Shown here in pieces: positions 54,114 to 61,564 of a DNA stretch of 64,000 bases. Location of the stretch: positions 2,728,001 through 2,792,000 of the forward strand of contig NZ_JAHVAO010000001.1 of the NCBI RefSeq assembly GCF_019264345.1. Direction: 5' to 3'. The position numbers and the translations under genes were made by a program. The DNA comes from Marinobacter arenosus. Its GTDB lineage: Bacteria; Pseudomonadota; Gammaproteobacteria; Pseudomonadales; Oleiphilaceae. The notes below the pieces were generated by a model. It was not told the origin of the DNA. It did no database searches and was given only the letters and a program-made list of their open reading frames with translations. Within the stretch, counting starts at the first letter, position 1; every line of letters starts with the position of its first letter.

Positions 54114-54881
54114 TCAGGAGGCCTTTGCAACGGGCGCCCGGCTTTCCGACTCGACGATGTCGGCAATGACCGGGGTCCGGGTTCGATGCAGGAGCCACAT
54201 CACGCCGAACAGATCGAGAATGCCCGCCCAGGCCCGATTCCAGGCCGTGTACTTGGAGGTACCTCCGCCCCGCGGGCGGTGGTTTACTTCCACCACCGCC
54301 ACTTCGCCCCCCAGGCCTTTGACCAGGGCCGGAATGAAGCGGTGGCCGTGGTCGAACCAGGGCAGTTTCATGAATGTCGCCTTCGGAAACAGCTTGAGTC
54401 CGCAGCCGGTGTCGGGCACACCGTCGTGCAGAAAAGCGTTGCGGACCCGATTGGCCAGGCGTGACTGGAAGCGTTTCCAGGCGGTGTCCTTGCGGTTTTT
54501 CCGGTAGCCGGCGATGCAGAAATCGGGAACCGTGATGGCGGAGGTCTTCTGTAGCAGCGTGGGGATGTCGGACGGGTCGTTCTGGCCGTCCCCGTCCATG
54601 GTCGCAATGAGGTGGCCGCGGGCCTGCCGAACTCCGGTTGCCAGCGCTGTACTCTGGCCAACGCTCCGGTCGTGACGCACTCCCACCAGGTGGCCGTTCA
54701 TCAACCGCGCGGTTCGAATGGCGGCCTCGAGGGTTTGGTCGGCACTGCCATCGTCCACCAGCACTACCTCAAAATTCGGATAGTCCCGCATCACAGCGAA
54801 GATCTCAGTCACCAGGCTGGCAATGTTTTCTTCTTCGTCCCTGGCTGGGATCACCAGTGACAATGACTTTTCCCGACTCAC
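54114..54881 (-). CDS. Family 2 glycosyltransferase (polyprenyl-phosphate sugar synthase-like)
   Basis: The 255-residue protein has a GT-A fold with LVIPARDEEENIASLV, VDDGSADQT, MDGDGQNDP and a C-terminal region resembling ArnC and dolichyl-phosphate mannose synthases, but it lacks their C-terminal membrane helices. It would make the undecaprenyl-phosphate sugar donor used by the ArnT-like protein. It starts at a GTG at 54881 with GGGAGGTG upstream. A PmrA-type box lies 84 bp before it. Confidence 0.8.
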   Translation of the reverse strand: MSREKSLSLVIPARDEEENIASLVTEIFAVMRDYPNFEVVLVDDGSADQTLEAAIRTARLMNGHLVGVRHDRSVGQSTALATGVRQARGHLIATMDGDGQNDPSDIPTLLQKTSAITVPDFCIAGYRKNRKDTAWKRFQSRLANRVRNAFLHDGVPDTGCGLKLFPKATFMKLPWFDHGHRFIPALVKGLGGEVAVVEVNHRPRGGGTSKYTAWNRAWAGILDLFGVMWLLHRTRTPVIADIVESESRAPVAKAS

Positions 54882-54964
54882 GGTTCACCTCCCTCGATGT
54901 TGCTCGAATCAGTTGGGGCAGGCAGGATCTGCCAGCACTCTGACCGGAATTGTCGGGAAGTAAC

Positions 54965-54981
54965 CTTAAATAAAGCTTAAA
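54965..54981 (-). promoter_or_regulatory. PmrA-type box upstream of the lipid A glycosyltransferase operon
   Basis: Read on the minus strand this is TTTAAG-N5-TTTAAG, matching the PmrA consensus YTTAAK-N5-YTTAAK. Ten bases further on lies GACAAT, a candidate -10, so the box would cover the -35 region. It overlaps the last codons of the kinase gene, so regulated transcription would start within the pmrB-gt2 gap. Confidence 0.65.
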
Positions 54982-56386
54982 CCTTACGGCTCCATGCGGC
55001 GGGCTGGGCCGGCAGCCAGATGTGTACGCAGAGTCCGGACTGGCCGTCCGGTCGATCATCAAGGGTGAGCTGGCCGCCATGGAGTTCGGCAATGCGTCGG
55101 GCGATGGCGAGACCGAGCCCGGCACCCCCGCCCTGGCGTTGATCAAGCCGGACAAAGCGGCTCAGCGCGCGCTCCCGTTCTTCGGGCGCAATGCCCGGGC
55201 CCTGGTCGCAGACGACCACATGGTAGCCCTCCCCGGAGGCAACCAGTCGGGTCAGCACGGTTGTGTGCTCCGGGCTGTACTGGATGGCGTTGGCCAGCAG
55301 GGAACGCATCAGGGTATTAATCAGGGCACTGTTGCAGTACACCATGGCCTGGCCGTCATCGTCCTCGAGGACCGGCTCAATACCCTTTTTCAGCGCCAGT
55401 GGCGCCACATCGGCAATACTCTGTTCCACGATGGCAGACAGGTTATGGTACTGAGGGGAGAAGTCGGTTCCGGCATCCACCCGGTTGAGCAACAGCATCT
55501 GTTCGACGAGGTACACCATCCGGTCGACCGATTGGGTCAGGCCTTCAAACTGCCCCGGGGCCTTCTCACAGGCCTTCTCGAGATTCAGGCGTAGGGCCGT
55601 CAGCGGGGTGCGCAGCTCATGAGCGGCGTCAGCAGAAAACCGCCGCTCCCGTTCCAGGGCCTGGTTCAGCCGTCTGAGAAGGCCGTTCACTGCATTGACC
55701 AGCCCGGCGACTTCTTTGGGAGCCTGCCGTTCGTCAAGCGGGTGAATGCGTTCGGGAGCCATATAACGCACGGGCTGCTCCAGGCGCCGCAATGGGCGGA
55801 AGCCGACCTGAACCGCCACAATCACGGCGATCACCAGCAAGGGCAGGGCCAGCAACAGCGGCAGGACGTTACCCAGGGCCAGTTCTTCGCTCAGTTCCTC
55901 GCGCACGTCCTCGCGCTGGGCCGTACGAATCCAGAAACCCGTGGCCGGATCCCGGAGGGTGAATGTTCGCCACAGGAAGCCGCTGACCTCGGTCCAGGCG
56001 AATCCCGGCTGCAGTTCCAGTTTGTCATCGGCCCGCAGTGTGTTGAGCAGGGGATCCTGCTCCGGCGACCAGACTTCAAAGGCGATTTTTTTCTCATACT
56101 TGTGGCCGGAGCCGTCCGGCAGGATTTCATCTTCCTCAGATTCAGAGAGCGCGCTTTCGGGCAGCTTGAGGGTTTTGGACAGTATGGTGGCCAGCTGTTC
56201 CCGGGACTGGGTGTCGGACAGATGCTGGACCAGCCCCTGCACGATACGGGTGCTCTGGGCCAGCTCGGCGTCGAACAGTTCTTCCAGCTGATGGTTGCTG
56301 ACATAGAAGCCCCAGCTTGCGGTAATCAGCGTGATCAGCAGGACCATGGTGGCGACCATAACGGTCAGGGTGCGGGTCAAGCTCAT
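54977..56386 (-). CDS. Membrane sensor histidine kinase, PmrB/QseC-like
   Basis: The 469-residue kinase has two membrane helices (about residues 8-28 and 180-200) flanking a periplasmic domain of about 150 residues. The domain carries an acidic ESEEDE stretch that resembles the iron-sensing ExxE motifs of PmrB. The H-box is DAAHELRTPLTALRLNLE and the ATP-binding region has GLGLAIARRIAELHGG. It overlaps the regulator gene by 4 bp. Signals such as Fe(III), low pH or cationic peptides are known for PmrB and are plausible here. Confidence 0.85.
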   Translation of the reverse strand: MSLTRTLTVMVATMVLLITLITASWGFYVSNHQLEELFDAELAQSTRIVQGLVQHLSDTQSREQLATILSKTLKLPESALSESEEDEILPDGSGHKYEKKIAFEVWSPEQDPLLNTLRADDKLELQPGFAWTEVSGFLWRTFTLRDPATGFWIRTAQREDVREELSEELALGNVLPLLLALPLLVIAVIVAVQVGFRPLRRLEQPVRYMAPERIHPLDERQAPKEVAGLVNAVNGLLRRLNQALERERRFSADAAHELRTPLTALRLNLEKACEKAPGQFEGLTQSVDRMVYLVEQMLLLNRVDAGTDFSPQYHNLSAIVEQSIADVAPLALKKGIEPVLEDDDGQAMVYCNSALINTLMRSLLANAIQYSPEHTTVLTRLVASGEGYHVVVCDQGPGIAPEERERALSRFVRLDQRQGGGAGLGLAIARRIAELHGGQLTLDDRPDGQSGLCVHIWLPAQPAAWSRKV

Positions 56387-57066
56387 TCCTGGGCTCCGGA
56401 AGCGGCGGCCTGACTGTCGAGCAGGTAGCCGACCCCCCTTACGGTTCGGATGGTGGCCTTGCCGACCCGGCGCCGGAGATGGTGGACGTGTACTTCCAGG
56501 GCGTTGCTTTCCACCCCATGCTCCCAGCCATAGAGCTGGTCCTCAAGCCGCCGGCGGGTGGCGACCTGATCCGGATGGCGCATCAGGTAATGCAGTATCT
56601 GGAACTCACTGCGGGGCAGGCTGAACTGTTCCCCGTCGACCGTCAGCTGGCTGGCGTCTGTATCCAGCATCAGCCGGCCGATCACCAGTCCGTTGTGCGA
56701 TGTCGTAGCACCGCGCCGGGTCACGGCTCGGATTCGGGCCTTGAGTTCGGCCATGGCAAAGGGTTTGGTGAGATAGTCATCGGCGCCGGAGTCGAGGCCC
56801 TGCAGCTTTTCCCCGAGTTCGGTACGGGCGGTCAGTATGATCACGGGGGTCTGAACGCCCTGCTGTCGAACGCGCCGTACGATGTCTAGGCCATCCACCC
56901 GGGGCAGGGTCAGATCCAGAATAACCAGGTCAAACTGCTCATTCGAGAGCGCATTCAGCGCCTGTTGGCCGTCGTCGAGCCAGTCCACCGTATTCTGGTC
57001 ATCCCGCAGCATCTCGAGCATGGTGTTGGCGAGTGGGTGATCGTCTTCGACAAGCAGTATTCGCAT
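56383..57066 (-). CDS. OmpR-family response regulator, PmrA/QseB-like
   Basis: The 227-residue protein has a receiver domain with Asp51 in LVILDLTLPRVDGL and a winged-helix DNA-binding domain (FSLPRSEFQILHYLMRHP, VHVHHLRRRVGK, VRGVGYLLD). PmrA-like proteins bind paired TTAAG half-sites five bases apart, and such boxes occur at 57111, 57144 and 54965 here. It is likely to control itself, the lipid A operon and the hemolysin operon. Confidence 0.85.
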   Translation of the reverse strand: MRILLVEDDHPLANTMLEMLRDDQNTVDWLDDGQQALNALSNEQFDLVILDLTLPRVDGLDIVRRVRQQGVQTPVIILTARTELGEKLQGLDSGADDYLTKPFAMAELKARIRAVTRRGATTSHNGLVIGRLMLDTDASQLTVDGEQFSLPRSEFQILHYLMRHPDQVATRRRLEDQLYGWEHGVESNALEVHVHHLRRRVGKATIRTVRGVGYLLDSQAAASGAQE

Positions 57067-57110
57067 GGTGGGTCCCGACCTGGAAAACGATATAAGTCTG
57101 GCACAAAAAC

Positions 57111-57127
57111 CTTAAGGCCGGCTTAAG
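57111..57127. promoter_or_regulatory. PmrA-type box 1, CTTAAG-N5-CTTAAG
   Basis: Two perfect CTTAAG hexamers lie five bases apart. Read leftward, a TTATAT element about 15 bases on could be the -10 for the response regulator gene, which would make this an autoregulatory site. CTTAAG is self-complementary, so the site can serve either strand. Confidence 0.7.
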
Positions 57128-57143
57128 AAAACTCGCGGCAACG

Positions 57144-57160
57144 GTTAAGCCTGGATTAAG
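57144..57160 (+). promoter_or_regulatory. PmrA-type box 2, GTTAAG-N5-ATTAAG
   Basis: The half-sites begin at 57144 and 57155 and share the TTAAG core with box 1. Their starts continue an 11-base spacing from box 1 (57111, 57122, 57144, 57155), so all four lie on one face of the helix. TAATCT at 57171, ten bases after the box, is a candidate -10 for the hemolysin operon. Confidence 0.6.
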
Positions 57161-57235
57161 GCTGCCTCCCTAATCTGACCTTCAGTTTGCACTGCCTTTT
57201 ATCAGGCCTTGCCAGTCACTTACTGGAGACCGCTT

Positions 57236-57934
57236 ATGTCAGATCCACTCATGATGTCCGCCTGTTGCCCACCGGATTCCGATGAGGTGGCACCCGTCAT
57301 CCGGTGTGCCGGCCGCTGGCTGTGCCGGGTTGACGCAGACACCCGAACGGCGGCGGAGGTCGGCCAGTTTATCCGGCGGCGGTTTCTGCTGGCCTATGGC
57401 GCCCAGCCGAGCCTGCGCATTCCCGACCTGTTGGTGTTGACCACCGCCCACGGCTCACTGTTGGCGGCGGTCGGTGTGCGCAACGCCGCCAGTGAATCCC
57501 TGTTTCTGGAAGATTACCTCGGTGAACCGGTTGAAAACCGCATGCCGGAGCCCGGCCTTGGTCGCCAGGCGATTGCCGAGATTGCCCATCTTGCCGGCGT
57601 TGAAGCCGGTGTCAGCCGTTACCTGTTTGCCAGCCTGGCGGTGTGGCTGGATGGCGCCGGCTATGACTGGGTGGTGTGCACGGGCACCGACCAGTTGCGG
57701 AACAGCTTCCGCCGGCTCGGGATCGATACCCACGTGCTGGCCGACGCCGATCCGGCCCGGCTTGCCGACGGTGGTGCCGGTTGGGGCCGTTACTACGACC
57801 ATCACCCGGTGGTCATGGCGGTGAGCGTCGCCGAAAGTCTGGCGGCGCTGAAGGCCGCCGGTCTGCTCAAGGTCACGTTTCCAGTTAACGGCAATGACGC
57901 GGAACGAGGAAACCAGTATGGCTGCATTGCCTGA
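57236..57934 (+). CDS. Thermostable hemolysin family protein
   Basis: The 232-residue protein matches the thermostable hemolysin family named after the delta-VPH protein of Vibrio. Motifs include RFLLAYGAQPSLRIPDLL, SLFLEDYLGEPVE and IAEIAHLAGVEAG; the region looks like a GNAT-type acyltransferase fold, and the name may be historical. There is no signal peptide. Start is the ATG at 57236 with TGGAGA upstream. It overlaps the next gene by 17 bp and leads a PmrA-box-preceded operon. Confidence 0.75.
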   Translation: MSDPLMMSACCPPDSDEVAPVIRCAGRWLCRVDADTRTAAEVGQFIRRRFLLAYGAQPSLRIPDLLVLTTAHGSLLAAVGVRNAASESLFLEDYLGEPVENRMPEPGLGRQAIAEIAHLAGVEAGVSRYLFASLAVWLDGAGYDWVVCTGTDQLRNSFRRLGIDTHVLADADPARLADGGAGWGRYYDHHPVVMAVSVAESLAALKAAGLLKVTFPVNGNDAERGNQYGCIA

Positions 57935-60089
57935 CATGCTGGCGGCCCAGGTGGGCCGTACACCCGAGCGGACCGCCCTGAAATCACCGGCAGGAGACAT
58001 GACGTTTCGCGATCTGTACGCCGCCGCTGCCGGGCTCGCTGCAAGGCTTGAAGCGCGGGGCGTGGCCTCGGTCGGTCTGACCGGTGACAACACCTCGGCC
58101 TGGGTGCTGGCCGATCTGGCCTGCCTGATGGCCGGCGTTGTTTGCGTCCCGGTGCCCGGATTTTTCTCCCGTAGCCAGACCGATCATCTGATCGCTCGGG
58201 CCGGCCTTGATGGTCTTTTGTGGGCGGAACCGGGGCCGGGCCGCGACGAGCTGGGGCAGGGGGTCTGGCTGGAAAGCCTGCCGGTGACCGCGGCTGCTGT
58301 GCGGGTGCCCGCGGGTACCGCCAAGATCACCTTTACCTCTGGCAGTACCGGTACGCCCAAAGGCGTGTGCCTCTCTGCCGATCAGATGGCGGCTACCGCC
58401 GAGGCCCTGCGCGAGCGCCTTGGCGGTCTCGAGCTGCGCCATCACCTGTGTATTTTGCCCCTGGCCACGCTGCTGGAAAACATTGCCGGCGTTTACCTGC
58501 CCCTGCTGATGGGCGCCACGGTCGAGCTGGCCCCGCTGGGGACCCTCGGAATGACCGGAAGCAGCGGCGTTGACGGAGCCAGGCTGATGGCGGGCCTGAA
58601 CCGGATCCGACCGCATTCGGTCATCCTCGTACCGGAGCTGGCGAGCCTGCTCGTCGACGCTGCCGAGCGGGGGCATCTTGAACCTGGCCGATTCCGTTTT
58701 CTTGCGGTGGGCGGTGGCCGGGTGTCTCCGGATCTTCTCGCCCGTGGCCGCCGTGCGGGCCTGCCTCTGTTCGAGGGCTATGGCCTGTCGGAGTGCGGCT
58801 CGGTGGTGGCCCTGAACGTACCGGGTCAGGATCGGCCGGGCACCGTGGGCCAGCCACTGGCCCACGTTCGGGTTGCGCTGGATGACGATCGGCAAATCCG
58901 TGTTCACGGCAACACTCACCTGGGCTATCTCGGGGATCCGCTGCGGGCGGACGAGAGCCTGGGCACCGGCGATCTGGGGCGGCTGGATAGCGACGGCTTT
59001 CTCCGGGTCGATGGCCGATCCAAGAACTTATTGATCACCAGCTTCGGACGCAACGTCAGCCCGGAATGGCTGGAAAGCGAATTGGTGCAGGCGGTTGGCG
59101 CCCGCCAGGCGGTCGTGTTTGGGGATGGTGAGCCGCATCTGCGTGCCCTGATCACCGTCACCCAGGACCAGTCGCCGGCACGGATCGCCGATGCATTGAG
59201 CGCACTGAACGATCGCCTGCCCGATTACGCGCGACTGGCGACTGTTTACGTGCGCGAGCAGTTGCTCTGCCAGGCCGAGGGCCACATTACCGCAAACGGG
59301 CGGCCAGTCCGGTCCCGGATTCAAACCGATCTGACGGCGTTGCTGGCCGACGCCACCCACATTGATATGACGTTTTCACTGATGAACCCGCCAGGAGGAT
59401 TTCACATGGCATTTTTTGACCGACTGCAGCAGGAAACCGAAGACGCCCGCAAACACGTCACCGAGGCCCCGGTGATCCGGGCCATCCAGGAGGACCGCTT
59501 CGATCTGGAGAGCTACATCTGGTTCCTGACCCAGGCCTACCACCACGTCAAACACACGGTGCCGCTGATGATGGCCTGCGGCGGGCGCCTGCCGGAACGG
59601 CTGGAATTCGTGCGCAAGGCTCTGGTGGAGTACATCGAAGAGGAGTACGGCCATCACGAATGGATCCTGGACGATCTCGAAGCCTGTGGCGCCGACCGGG
59701 AAAGCATCCGTCAGGGTAAGCGGGACACCTCGATCGAACTGATGGTGGCCTACCTGTACGACCAGATCGATCGCGGCAACCCGGCGGCCTTCTTCGGCAT
59801 GGTGCAGGTGCTTGAGGGGACCTCCATTGAGCTGGCGACGCCGCTGGGTGAGCAGATCCAGAAGCAACTGGGCCTGCCGGATGAGGCCTTCAGCTATCTG
59901 TATTCCCACGGTGCGCTGGACCAGGAACACTTCGAGTTTTTCCGAAAGCTGATGAACGAGATCACCGATGCCGATGACCAGCAGGCCATTATCGAGTCGG
60001 CCCGGATGGTCTATCGGTTATACGGCGACATGCTGCACAGCATCCCCGTGCAGACCGGTCGCAAGGAGTCGCAACATGAGGCTGCATGA
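57918..60089 (+). CDS. AMP-ligase fused to a heme-oxygenase-like (TenA/HDO-type) domain
   Basis: One frame of 723 residues holds two domains. Residues 1-496 are an ANL-family AMP-ligase, with TFTSGSTGTPKGV, YGLSECGSV, GTGDLG and GRSKNLLITSFGRNVSPEW. Residues 497-723 are a helical heme-oxygenase-like domain. Its potential metal ligands are EYGH (Glu80 and His83 of that part) and HGALDQEH (His168, Asp172, His175), like the diiron oxidases in this fold. The junction carries AGGAGG seven bases before an in-frame ATG at 59406, so the second domain may also be made separately. In related genomes, as I recall, the two parts are separate genes. The start at 57918 follows an ACGAGGA site. Confidence 0.75.
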   Translation: MAALPDMLAAQVGRTPERTALKSPAGDMTFRDLYAAAAGLAARLEARGVASVGLTGDNTSAWVLADLACLMAGVVCVPVPGFFSRSQTDHLIARAGLDGLLWAEPGPGRDELGQGVWLESLPVTAAAVRVPAGTAKITFTSGSTGTPKGVCLSADQMAATAEALRERLGGLELRHHLCILPLATLLENIAGVYLPLLMGATVELAPLGTLGMTGSSGVDGARLMAGLNRIRPHSVILVPELASLLVDAAERGHLEPGRFRFLAVGGGRVSPDLLARGRRAGLPLFEGYGLSECGSVVALNVPGQDRPGTVGQPLAHVRVALDDDRQIRVHGNTHLGYLGDPLRADESLGTGDLGRLDSDGFLRVDGRSKNLLITSFGRNVSPEWLESELVQAVGARQAVVFGDGEPHLRALITVTQDQSPARIADALSALNDRLPDYARLATVYVREQLLCQAEGHITANGRPVRSRIQTDLTALLADATHIDMTFSLMNPPGGFHMAFFDRLQQETEDARKHVTEAPVIRAIQEDRFDLESYIWFLTQAYHHVKHTVPLMMACGGRLPERLEFVRKALVEYIEEEYGHHEWILDDLEACGADRESIRQGKRDTSIELMVAYLYDQIDRGNPAAFFGMVQVLEGTSIELATPLGEQIQKQLGLPDEAFSYLYSHGALDQEHFEFFRKLMNEITDADDQQAIIESARMVYRLYGDMLHSIPVQTGRKESQHEAA
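59393..59408 (+). promoter_or_regulatory. Internal Shine-Dalgarno and start codon at the domain junction
   Basis: AGGAGG at 59393-59398 is followed seven bases later by ATG at 59406, in frame with the ligase. Translation from here would give a 227-residue heme-oxygenase-like protein beginning MAFFDRLQQ. The quality of the site suggests it is used, or was used when the two domains were separate genes. Confidence 0.7.
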
Positions 60090-60858
60090 TCGGGTGTTCC
60101 TGTTGCTCGGCGGGACTGGCGGCATTGGCAAGGCCCTGGTTGAGCCCCTGATTCGCGCCGGTGCCAAGGTGATCGTGGCGTCCCGCCAACCGGAGGGACT
60201 GGCCAGACTCAGCGGGGTGTCGGCGGTGCACCTGGACCTGGCGGCGCCGGACCTGGAGCATCAGCTTGTTCGGCTGAGCGAGGCCTATCCGGATATCGAC
60301 GGCGTTATTCACTGCGCAGGCCAGAACTACTTCGCCAGTCTGGGGGAATTGCCGGTCACGGCCATTGACGATCAACTGATGGTCAACCTCCGCAGTGCCA
60401 TGCTGGTCGCCCGGCACTTTGCCCCGCGTTTCGAGGCCGCCGGTTACGGCGCGCTGGTCTTTGTCGGTTCCACCTTCGGCAGCATCGGCTTTCCCGGATA
60501 CACCGCCTACTGTGCCACCAAGTTCGGTGTGCGCGGGTTTTCCGAGGCCCTGCGCCGGGAACTCGCGGATACCCCCGTGCAGGTGGTCTACGTGGCGCCA
60601 AGGGCCACCGCCACGGCCATGAATCCGGAGGCGGTAAACGAGCTCAATCACGCTCTCGGCAACAAGATGGACGCGCCCGAAGCGGTGGCTGCCCAGATCC
60701 TCAAGGCCATGGAAAACGACGACCTTCGCCGCTTTCTGGGCTGGCCGGAAAAGTTGTTCGTCGTGATCAACGGCATCCTGCCGCGCATTGTGGACAAGGC
60801 CATGTTGAAACAGTTGCCGGTCATCCGGCGTTTTCTCAATTCGGAGGTGTTGTCATGA
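60076..60858 (+). CDS. Short-chain dehydrogenase/reductase
   Basis: The 260-residue protein is an SDR with the nucleotide loop GGTGGIGKALVEPLI, the CAGQNYF region, and the catalytic Ser-Tyr-Lys set in GSTFGSIGFPGYTAYCATKFG. It has AAGGAG before the ATG at 60076 and overlaps the preceding gene by 14 bp. In this operon it probably reduces a carbonyl of the pathway's acyl or carbonyl intermediate. No transmembrane helix is obvious. Confidence 0.85.
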   Translation: MRLHDRVFLLLGGTGGIGKALVEPLIRAGAKVIVASRQPEGLARLSGVSAVHLDLAAPDLEHQLVRLSEAYPDIDGVIHCAGQNYFASLGELPVTAIDDQLMVNLRSAMLVARHFAPRFEAAGYGALVFVGSTFGSIGFPGYTAYCATKFGVRGFSEALRRELADTPVQVVYVAPRATATAMNPEAVNELNHALGNKMDAPEAVAAQILKAMENDDLRRFLGWPEKLFVVINGILPRIVDKAMLKQLPVIRRFLNSEVLS

Positions 60859-61475
60859 GGGCGATCATTTTCCTGTTGGCCGGGCTGCTTGCTGTGCCGG
60901 CCCTGGCGGCTGACCTGAACGCGGAGCTCGCCGACATCCAGCAGCGCTGGGCCGAAATCCAGTACCAGGTGCCGGAGGATCGGAAAGAAAAAGCCTTTGA
61001 GGCCTTGGCCGCAACCACGGAGGACTTTGTTGCCCGCTATCCGGATCACGCGGAACCGTTGATCTGGCACGGCATTGTCCTGAGCACCTACGCGGGTGCG
61101 AAAGGTGGGCTGGGCGCACTCGGGCTGGTCAAGGATGCCAGGAAATCGCTCGAAGCGGCCCTGGCCCTGGATCCGGATGCGCTGGACGGCTCGGCCTACA
61201 CGTCCCTGGGCAGCCTGTACTACCAGGTGCCGGGCTGGCCACTGGGGTTCGGAGACGATGACAGGGCCCGGCAATACCTCCAGAAGGCGTTGGCGGTCAA
61301 CCCCGACGGCATCGATGCCAATTTCTTCTACGGGGATTTCCTGAGGGAGCAGGACCAGCCGGAGCAGGCCCGTCGCTATCTGGAAAAAGTGCTGGCAGCC
61401 CCGTCCCGGCCCGGGCGTGAACTGGCGGACACCGGCCGCCGGGAACAGGCGAAGCAGCTCCTGAGACGGCTCTGA
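60855..61475 (+). CDS. Exported TPR-repeat protein
   Basis: The 206-residue protein has a signal peptide (residues 1-19, ending ALAADLN) and tetratricopeptide-like repeats, such as KSLEAALALDPDALDGSAYTSLGSLYYQ and QYLQKALAVNPDGIDANFFYGDFL. It overlaps the SDR gene by 4 bp and is the last gene of the hemolysin operon. A periplasmic scaffold role is likely but unspecified. Confidence 0.75.
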   Translation: MRAIIFLLAGLLAVPALAADLNAELADIQQRWAEIQYQVPEDRKEKAFEALAATTEDFVARYPDHAEPLIWHGIVLSTYAGAKGGLGALGLVKDARKSLEAALALDPDALDGSAYTSLGSLYYQVPGWPLGFGDDDRARQYLQKALAVNPDGIDANFFYGDFLREQDQPEQARRYLEKVLAAPSRPGRELADTGRREQAKQLLRRL

Positions 61476-61564
61476 GCCCGAGGCGGCGTTCGCCGCACCT
61501 GTCACCCTGAACTACACTTGGTGCAAGGAGGGCTGGAGGCCCTCATTCAGCAAAAGTGCATGTC

